Positions 58,655-64,000 of a stretch of 64,000 nucleotides of DNA are shown here, piece after piece (position 1 is the stretch's first letter; every line of letters begins with the position of its first letter). A program made the translations under genes and the position numbers. The stretch spans positions 62,001 to 126,000 of the forward strand of contig JAHBZS010000007.1 in NCBI GenBank assembly GCA_019635285.1. Reading direction: 5' to 3'. A model generated the notes under the pieces. That model was not told the DNA's origin and made no database searches. It saw only the letters and a list, made by a program, of their open reading frames with translations. This stretch comes from Rubrivivax sp. (GTDB lineage: Bacteria; Pseudomonadota; Gammaproteobacteria; Burkholderiales; Burkholderiaceae_C).

Positions 58655-59440
58655 TCAGTCGGCGTCCAGCGCCAGCGCGACGCGAGGCCGGCCGCTGGCA
58701 TCGGCCTCGATGCGGATCGCGCCGCCGAACACGCGCACGAGCGTGGCCTGTAGCGCGGCATCGGTGGGCGCGCCGTCGGCGCACAGCCGGCCGTCGGCGA
58801 GCACCAGCAGCCGGTCGGCCTGCAGCGCGACGGCCAAGTCGTGCAGCACGCTCAGCACCGCGCGCGGCCGCGCCGGGTCGCGGACTAGACGGCGGAACAG
58901 CCGGGCCAGCGCCACCTGGTGCGGCGCGTCCAGGTGCGTGGTCGGCTCGTCCAGCAGCAGCAGCGGCGCCTCGGTGGCCAGCACGCGTGCCAGCAGCACG
59001 CGCTGGCGTTCGCCGCCCGACAGCTGGTACAGCCGCCGCTCCTGCCAGGGCGTGCATTCGGTCATCGCCATCGCGCGCGCCACCGCCGCATGGTCCTCGG
59101 GCCCCGGCGTGCCCAGCAGTCCCAGGTGGGCGATGCGCCCCAGCGCCACCGTCTCGCGCACCGTCAACTCGCCGCTGACTTCGCCCTGCTGCGCCAGCCA
59201 GGCGAGGCGGCGCGCGCGCGCGGCCGGCGGCAGCGTGCGCAGATCCTGCGTTTGCAGCCGCACGCGGCCGTCGTCCGCCGGCAGCAGCCCGGCCAGCGCG
59301 CGCAGCAGCGTGGACTTGCCCGCGCCATTGGGGCCGACCAGCGCGGTCCAGCCCGGGCCGACCTGCAGGTTCAGGCCGTGCAGCACGTCGCGCGAGCCGA
59401 GGCGCACGTGCAAGTCCTCGGCCTGCAGCCAGGCCGTCAT
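58655..59440 (-). CDS. btuD: ABC transporter ATP-binding protein, cobalamin/iron-chelate type
   Basis: A 261-residue ATPase. Walker A GPNGAGKST, signature QLSGGERQRVLL and Walker B PLLLLDEPTTHLD are intact. The FecE/BtuD subgroup handles B12 or haem/siderophores. With btuC, btuF and the btuB riboswitch nearby, cobalamin is the likely cargo. Its ATG overlaps the permease stop (ATGA). Confidence 0.88.
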   Translation of the reverse strand: MTAWLQAEDLHVRLGSRDVLHGLNLQVGPGWTALVGPNGAGKSTLLRALAGLLPADDGRVRLQTQDLRTLPPAARARRLAWLAQQGEVSGELTVRETVALGRIAHLGLLGTPGPEDHAAVARAMAMTECTPWQERRLYQLSGGERQRVLLARVLATEAPLLLLDEPTTHLDAPHQVALARLFRRLVRDPARPRAVLSVLHDLAVALQADRLLVLADGRLCADGAPTDAALQATLVRVFGGAIRIEADASGRPRVALALDAD

Positions 59441-60453
59441 GGCGCCGTGCGCTGCCGCAGCAGCCGGAACAGATAGACGCCGCCGAGCACCGCGGTGACC
59501 ACGCCCACCGGCAGCTCTTCGGGGGCGATCAGGGCACGCGAGATCACGTCCGCCACGAGCAACAGCGCCGCACCCATGGCGGCGCTGCCGAGCAGCAGCC
59601 AGCCGTGCGCGCCGGGCGCGTTGCGCCGCACCAGATGCGGCGCGACCAGCCCGACGAAGGCCACCAGTCCGGCCTGGGACACGGCCAGCGCAGTGCCCAG
59701 GCTGAGCATCAGCACCAACCGCAGGCGCACTGCGCCCAAGTCCAGTCCCAGGCTGGCGGCGCTGTCCTCGCCCAGCGTCAGCGCGTCCAGCGCGCGCGCG
59801 TGGCGCCACGCCAGCCAGAGCAGCGGCGCCAGCCCGGCGGCGAGCAGCGCCAGCGCATCCCAGCCCAGGAAGCTGGTGCTGCCGAGCATGAAGACCTGCT
59901 TGCCGCGCAGCGCGTCGGGCGAGGCGACGGTGATCAGGTCGCTGACCGCGCCCAGCACCACGCCCACCACCACGCCGGCGAGCAGCAGGCGCAGCGTCTG
60001 CACCGCACCGCGCGCCAGCATCAGCGTCAACAGAACGCCGGCCAGCGCGCCGGCGAAGGCCGCCGACACCAGGCCGACACGTTCGATCCACATCGCAGTG
60101 GCCAGGCCGAGGCTGTGCCCGCCCAGCGAGGCGGCGGCGAGCACCAGCACCACGCCCAGCGCGGCGCCGGAGGCGCTGCCCAGCAGATAGGGGTCGGCCA
60201 GCGGATTTCGGAACAGCCCCTGCGAGATGGCCCCCGCCAGGCCCAGCAGCGCGCCCACCAGCGCGGCGCCCAGCGTGCGCGGCGCGCGGATCTGGCCCAG
60301 CAGCAGCGCCGCGTCGCCCCCCTGCAGGTCGGCCCAGAAGGCGCCGGGCGAGAAGCCGGCCGATCCGGTGGCCAGCCCCGCAGCGAGGCCCAGACCGATG
60401 ACCAGCGCCATCCAGGCGGCGAGCCGGCGGCGGCGTGCCGCATCGGCTTTCAT
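59437..60453 (-). CDS. btuC: ABC transporter permease, cobalamin/iron-chelate (FecCD) type
   Basis: A 338-residue permease with about ten membrane segments. Family motifs include GQIRAPRTLGAALVGALLGLAGAISQGLFRNPLADP, GS(A)SGAALG and VGLVAPHLVRRN. It overlaps the ATPase gene and the binding-protein gene (ATGA in each case), so all three are translated together. Confidence 0.9.
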   Translation of the reverse strand: MKADAARRRRLAAWMALVIGLGLAAGLATGSAGFSPGAFWADLQGGDAALLLGQIRAPRTLGAALVGALLGLAGAISQGLFRNPLADPYLLGSASGAALGVVLVLAAASLGGHSLGLATAMWIERVGLVSAAFAGALAGVLLTLMLARGAVQTLRLLLAGVVVGVVLGAVSDLITVASPDALRGKQVFMLGSTSFLGWDALALLAAGLAPLLWLAWRHARALDALTLGEDSAASLGLDLGAVRLRLVLMLSLGTALAVSQAGLVAFVGLVAPHLVRRNAPGAHGWLLLGSAAMGAALLLVADVISRALIAPEELPVGVVTAVLGGVYLFRLLRQRTAP

Positions 60454-61367
60454 CGTGCCGTTGCCTTGCCCAGACCGGCCAGGCAGTCCGCGAGCTGCGC
60501 CGCGCCTTCGCCCAGGCGCGGGCCGGGGCGCACCAGCACGTCGAACTGCGCGGCGTCGAAACCGCACAGGCGCTGCTCGCGCACGGCTGCCAGGCCGCCC
60601 CAGCCGGGCCGCCGGGCCAGCGCCGCCTGTTCGCTGCGCAGGCCCATGACGATGTCCGGCCGCGCGCGCACCACGAACTCGGGGTTCAGCTTGGGGAACG
60701 CGCCCAGAGACGCGGGCACGATGTTGCCCATGTGCAGCTGCGTCAGCGTCTCGCCGATGAACGAGGCCGGTCCCGCGGCATAGGGGCCGCCGTCGATCTC
60801 GAAGTAGACGCGCTGGCCGCGCAGCGCCGGCGGTACGCGTGCCGCTGCAGCATCGACGTCGCGCCGGATACGGTCCCAGACGCGTGCGCCGGCGTCGGGC
60901 GTACCCAGCAGCTGCGCGATCAGCTGCAACGCGCGTCGCAGGTCGTCGTGGCTGTCCGACTTCAGGCGCACGACGCGCAGGCCCAGCGCCTGCAGCCGGT
61001 CCATCGCGCGCGACGAGGTCGAGGCCAGCACCACGTCGGGCTTGAGCGCGGCGATGGCTTCGATCTGCGCGTCCTCCATGCCGCCCAGGTGCGGCAGCTC
61101 GGCGACCGGCTCCGGCCAGTTGGAATAGCGGTCCACGCCGACCAGCCGCGGCCCGGCGCCCAGCACCCAGACGATTTCGGTGAGCGAGGGCAGCATGGTG
61201 ACGATGCGCCGCGGCGGCGCGGCGAAGCGATGCTCGATGCCGCGGTCGTCGCGCACGACGATGGGCTGCGCCAGTGCGGCCGTCGCCAGCAGCAGGGCGC
61301 ACAGCGCCGACAGCCGCCGGAGCACTGGCGCAGCGCAGAGAATCGACGTGGGAGCAGATCGGCTCAT
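60450..61367 (-). CDS. btuF: Periplasmic cobalamin-binding protein (BtuF type)
   Basis: A 305-residue binding protein of the helical-backbone class. The signal peptide is at about residues 14-33 (APVLRRLSALCALLLATAALAQ). The mature part has RRIVTMLPSLTEIVWVLGAG and GMEDAQIEAIAALKPDVVLA, typical of BtuF, with GPYAAGPASFIGETL near the ligand cleft. The start is chosen at MSRSAPTS because longer frames upstream are GC-shadow sequence. First gene of the btuFCD operon. A B12-box-like match lies upstream at about 61450-61475. Confidence 0.87.
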   Translation of the reverse strand: MSRSAPTSILCAAPVLRRLSALCALLLATAALAQPIVVRDDRGIEHRFAAPPRRIVTMLPSLTEIVWVLGAGPRLVGVDRYSNWPEPVAELPHLGGMEDAQIEAIAALKPDVVLASTSSRAMDRLQALGLRVVRLKSDSHDDLRRALQLIAQLLGTPDAGARVWDRIRRDVDAAAARVPPALRGQRVYFEIDGGPYAAGPASFIGETLTQLHMGNIVPASLGAFPKLNPEFVVRARPDIVMGLRSEQAALARRPGWGGLAAVREQRLCGFDAAQFDVLVRPGPRLGEGAAQLADCLAGLGKATAR

Positions 61368-61594
61368 GACAAGGACGCAGCGAACGCGCACCGCCGCCTG
61401 CTCCGCGGCCGCGCGCCGTAGGGCGAGCGCCTGCGCGGCTCGCCACCTCGTTGGCCGGGTTCCGGGATGACGCGACGCGCACCAACGCCGGGCATGATAT
61501 CGACTGCGCGGCGTACAGCCGACCGGGGTGTCCGCAAGCACCGGTCACCCGGCTCTGGTACCTTCGCGGCTGACACAAGTTCAGGAATGCCCTC
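61368..61594. other. Divergent intergenic region between btuF and gshA
   Basis: These 227 bases hold no gene I can support. On the btuF strand, near 61455-61475, lies ATCCCGGAACCCGGCC, which agrees with the B12 box of the btuB riboswitch at about 13 of 17 positions. I could not find the other riboswitch core segments (GCCGGTG next to GGGAA, or GCTGCCCCCGCAA), so I do not call a second riboswitch. Confidence 0.5.
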
Positions 61595-63112
61595 ATGACA
61601 CGTTTGAAGGATCGCTTGCAGGCCCTGCCGGCTGCGGCGCTGAAGGGCATGCGCCGCGGCATCGAGAGGGAGAGCCTGCGCTCGCGCTCCGACGGCGCGC
61701 TGGCGGCGACGCCGCATCCGCAGGCGCTGGGCTCGGCGCTGACGCATCCGCACATCACCACCGACTACAGCGAATCGCAGCTGGAGCTGATCACCGGCGC
61801 GCATGCCGACATCGACACCTGCCTGGACGAGCTGACGCAGATCCACCAGTTCGTCTACCGCCACATCGGCGACGAGATGCTGTGGGTGGGCAGCATGCCC
61901 TGCGGGCTGCCGGCCGACGAGAACATCCCCATCGGCGTGTACGGCACCAGCAACGTGGCACGCGCCAAGAGTGTCTACCGCATGGGCCTGGGGCATCGCT
62001 ACGGGCGGCGCATGCAGACCATCTCGGGTATCCACTACAACTGGTCGCTGCCGGGGCTGAGCAACGAGGACTACTTCGGTCTGATCCGCAACTTCCGTCG
62101 CCACAGCTTCCTGCTGCTGTACCTGTTCGGCGCGTCGCCGGCGGTGTGTTCGAGTTTCGTCGCCGGGCGCGAGCACGGCCTGCAGTCGCTGAAGGGCGGC
62201 ACCTTGTACCTGCCGCATGCCACCAGCCTGCGCATGGGGCGGCTGGGCTACCAGAGCGACGCGCAGGCGTCGCTGGCCGTGTCGTACAACAGCCTGCAGA
62301 GCTACGGCGCGTCGCTGCAGCAGGCGCTGACCGTGCCGTACCCAGCCTACGAGGCGATCGGCATCCGCAACCCGGGCGGCGAATACAACCAGCTGGCCAC
62401 CACGCTGCTGCAGATCGAGAACGAGTTCTACGGCACCATCCGCCCCAAGCGCGTGATCTTCCCCGGCGAGCGGCCGCTGCACGCGCTGCGCGAACGCGGC
62501 GTCGAATACGTCGAAGTGCGCTGCATGGACTTGGACCCGTTCGTGCCCGTCGGCATCGAAGCGCCCACCATGCGCTTCATCGACCTGTTCCTGCTGCACT
62601 GCCTGCTCAGCGACAGCCCGCCGGACACGCCCCAGGAAATCGCCGCGCTGGGCCGCAACCAGCAGCGCGTGGCCGCGCGCGGGCGCGAGCCGGGGCTCAA
62701 GCTGGAGCGCGGCGACGCCGAACTGCCGCTGGTGGAGTGGGGCGCGCAGATCGTCGACGAGATGGAACTGCTGGCCAACGCCATGGACGTCGCCCTGGGC
62801 GGGCGGCGCTACCGCGATGCCTGGCAGGCGGCGTCGCGACTGCTGAACGCGCCTGAGCAATTGCCGTCGGCACGCGTGCTGGCGACCATGGGCACGGACT
62901 TCGACGGCTCCTACCTGCGCTTTACGCGCGCGCAGTCGGTGCAGACGCGCAACCTTCTGCTCGGCCTGCCTTGGAGCGAGGCGCAGCAGCGCAGCTTCGA
63001 GGCCATGGCGCGAGACTCGGTGCTGGAGCAAAAGCGCATCGAAGCCTCCGACACCATGCCCTTCGAGATCTACAGGCAAGAGTACCTGGCGCCGCAGCGA
63101 CTGGGGATCTGA
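61595..63112 (+). CDS. gshA: Glutamate-cysteine ligase
   Basis: A 505-residue ATP-dependent ligase, first step of glutathione synthesis. The N-terminal motif RGIERESLR, TTDYSESQLELIT, the core MQTISGIHYNWSLP and the C-terminal half with IRNPGGEYNQLATTLLQIENEFY and RCMDLDPFVP are all family blocks of the proteobacterial type (GCL class 1). Length fits. Start MTRLKDRLQALP at the ATG is standard. Confidence 0.95.
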   Translation: MTRLKDRLQALPAAALKGMRRGIERESLRSRSDGALAATPHPQALGSALTHPHITTDYSESQLELITGAHADIDTCLDELTQIHQFVYRHIGDEMLWVGSMPCGLPADENIPIGVYGTSNVARAKSVYRMGLGHRYGRRMQTISGIHYNWSLPGLSNEDYFGLIRNFRRHSFLLLYLFGASPAVCSSFVAGREHGLQSLKGGTLYLPHATSLRMGRLGYQSDAQASLAVSYNSLQSYGASLQQALTVPYPAYEAIGIRNPGGEYNQLATTLLQIENEFYGTIRPKRVIFPGERPLHALRERGVEYVEVRCMDLDPFVPVGIEAPTMRFIDLFLLHCLLSDSPPDTPQEIAALGRNQQRVAARGREPGLKLERGDAELPLVEWGAQIVDEMELLANAMDVALGGRRYRDAWQAASRLLNAPEQLPSARVLATMGTDFDGSYLRFTRAQSVQTRNLLLGLPWSEAQQRSFEAMARDSVLEQKRIEASDTMPFEIYRQEYLAPQRLGI

Positions 63113-63172
63113 GTTCGGGTCGTTTGCGGCGCTTTGCCGCCTTTGGTGAGTCGCCTTTCAAGGCCCGCGCGA

Positions 63173-63277
63173 GCCGAGGCTGACGGGCAAGCGCATCCGC
63201 TCATGTCCCCCGATCGCGCCGTGCACGGCGCGCTCTCCTCCTTTACTTCCCGGATGCGCTTGCCCGTCATCCTCGGC
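63173..63277 (-). repeat. 105-bp hairpin element, copy 1
   Basis: Outer stem GCCGAGG/CCTCGGC continues as a perfect 19-bp stem (63181-63199 with 63251-63269). Inside it is a big internal loop and a perfect 18-bp inner palindrome (63215-63232). Read on the minus strand, the loop strands are GGAAGTAAAGGAGGAGAG and ATCGGGGGACATGAG. Copy 2 has the same two strands with no change. Confidence 0.9.
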
Positions 63278-63392
63278 AGGCACCTGCCGGGTCTTCGCAG
63301 CGCCCAGAAACAGCACGCGCTGCGCCTCGCGGCAGTGCTCTCAGGAAGGGGTTGTTGTCTTTGCGGCCTCGGCAGTGAGCTGGCGGTGCCAA

Positions 63393-63497
63393 GCCGAGGC
63401 TGGTGGGTGAGCGCATCCGGGAAGTAAAGGAGGAGAGCGCGCCATTCATGGCGCGATCGGGGGACATGAGCGGATGCGTTCGCCCACCAGCCTCGGC
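63393..63497 (+). repeat. 105-bp hairpin element, copy 2 (opposite orientation)
   Basis: Same architecture on the plus strand: outer arms CTGGTGGGTGAGCGCATCCG and CGGATGCGTTCGCCCACCAG (two G.T/G.U pairs, otherwise complementary), loop strands GGAAGTAAAGGAGGAGAG (63420-63437) and ATCGGGGGACATGAG (63456-63470) and an inner stem at 63438-63455 whose centre differs by paired changes from copy 1. This pattern points to selection on RNA or hairpin structure. Confidence 0.9.
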
Positions 63498-63550
63498 CCG
63501 CGCAGACCTCAAAGAAACACAGCGGCCCGACGAGAGACTGCAAAGCGCCG

Positions 63551-64000
63551 CTACCTGCCGCTCGTCACCTGGAGTTGAGGAGACGACGAGGCGCCCAAAA
63601 CACGCCCGACGACGGCCGCGTCGCCGAAGCCGTGCCGGCGGAACGTTGCCAGCACCGCCTCCAGCGCCGCCGGCTCGCAGGCCACCAGCAGGCCGCCGCT
63701 GGTCTGCGGGTCGGTGAGCAAGGCGCGGTCCTCGGCGGCAAAGCCGTTGGGCAGCACCGCCTGCGCGCCGTAGCCTGCCCAGTTGCGGCCCGACGCGCCG
63801 GTGACCATGCCCTGCGCCGCCAGCGCGCGCACTCCGGGCAGCAGCGGCACCGCGCTCCAGTCGATCTGCACATCGCAGCTTGCGCCGCGCGCCATCTCCA
63901 GCGCATGGCCGGCCAGGCCGAAGCCGGTGACATCGGTCATCGCGTGCACGCCCGGCAACTCGGCCAGGTCCGGGCCGGGTGTGTTGAGCCGCGTCGTCGT
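63551..64000 (-). CDS. selD: Selenophosphate synthetase, C-terminal part (window-truncated)
   Basis: Selenide, water dikinase, making selenophosphate from selenide and ATP; the 149 C-terminal residues are visible and the N-terminus, with the active-site Cys/Sec region, lies beyond the window. [15 protein letters not shown] and [21 protein letters not shown] are the signature C-terminal blocks. The stop (TAG, 63551-63553) sits on the inverted end of the hairpin block. Selenophosphate serves selenocysteine or 2-selenouridine in tRNA; the local formate dehydrogenase uses Cys, so the tRNA route or another selenoprotein elsewhere is likely. Confidence 0.92.
   Translation of the reverse strand, partial: TTTRLNTPGPDLAELPGVHAMTDVTGFGLAGHALEMARGASCDVQIDWSAVPLLPGVRALAAQGMVTGASGRNWAGYGAQAVLPNGFAAEDRALLTDPQTSGGLLVACEPAALEAVLATFRRHGFGDAAVVGRVLGASSSPQLQVTSGR

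Larger units (their letters stand above)
63126..63551. repeat. Non-coding block with two facing hairpin elements and 12-bp inverted ends
   Basis: A 426-bp gene-free block between gshA and selD. It is bounded by 12-bp perfect inverted ends (GCGGCGCTTTGC at 63126-63137, GCAAAGCGCCGC at 63540-63551), contains two 105-bp elements in opposite orientation (63173-63277 and 63393-63497), and its flanks are weaker inverted copies. The right end runs onto the selD stop codon. Short apparent reading frames inside are by-products of the repeat. The first 15 bp also form a GCGGC-GCTTT-GCCGC stem followed by CTTT, a possible terminator for gshA. Confidence 0.85.

Noticed and set aside
61368-61594. Second cobalamin riboswitch in front of btuF
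   Set aside because: Only a B12-box-like match is present; the other conserved core segments are missing.
63134-63717. Small open frames encoding RIREVKEESAP-like peptides in the hairpin block
   Set aside because: They are translations of the two palindromic elements on both strands; conservation follows RNA pairing, not codons.

Overview
The window is very GC-rich chromosomal DNA of a beta-proteobacterium, almost certainly order Burkholderiales and plausibly the Rubrivivax/Leptothrix/Methylibium-like group. The signs are the pyrG-kdsA-DUF1330-eno-ftsB order, branched-chain-amino-acid-type (Liv) and tctC/Bug-type uptake genes, a WS/DGAT acyltransferase and a DUF3305/DUF3306 formate dehydrogenase cluster. 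Genes are dense, often with ATGA overlaps. I saw no tRNA, rRNA, prophage, integrase or CRISPR array.

Layout. (a) 1-1707, minus: a sensor histidine kinase (cut by the window edge) overlapping a Tat-type SUOX-fold protein. (b) 1785-6382: a PanE-like reductase divergent from a three-gene sugar-acid operon (SDR dehydrogenase, FAH-family hydrolase, UxaA-family dehydratase). (c) 6527-12718: an acyl-CoA synthetase convergent with a complete Liv-type ABC transporter operon. (d) 12891-17024, minus: a 28-bp hairpin repeat array running into the end of an overlapping operon YaeQ - prolyl oligopeptidase - GNAT - DUF924 - DUF1415. (e) 17078-31951: an SDR, a Bug binding protein, a WS/DGAT, an M20 amidohydrolase, a ProQ-like RNA chaperone, two PAS hybrid histidine kinases flanking a Baeyer-Villiger monooxygenase, two enoyl-CoA hydratases and a SulP transporter without STAS. 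(f) 31965-40649: a cyclase-like/ATPase/TPR protein, a lipoprotein, a HAD phosphatase, a WYL regulator, gamma carbonic anhydrase, Hsp33 and hypotheticals. (g) 40681-45936, minus: the housekeeping block ftsB, two lipoproteins, eno, DUF1330, kdsA, pyrG.

(h) 46062-61367 holds two interlocking systems. Cobalamin uptake has a B12 riboswitch with its btuB receptor at one end and a btuFCD ABC transporter at the other. Between them lies a respiratory formate dehydrogenase locus: mobA, a TorD-like chaperone, a polyferredoxin, DUF3306 and DUF3305 on the minus strand, then a small Tat peptide, alpha subunit, Fe-S subunit, lipoprotein, cytochrome b subunit and a secreted protein on the plus strand. The alpha subunit uses Cys (TGC) rather than selenocysteine and is split by a frameshift near 55579. 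(i) 61595-64000: gshA, then a 426-bp non-coding block with two facing 105-bp hairpin elements, then the C-terminal part of selD.

The most novel-looking signal is that last block. The two elements keep identical internal-loop strands (18/18 and 15/15 bases) while their stems change in a compensatory way, including G.U pairs, as expected of a structured RNA or hairpin-type mobile element. Other notable points are the hairpin-bearing 28-bp array that supplies the last codons of the DUF1415 gene, the broken fdhA, and the kinase/SUOX pair.
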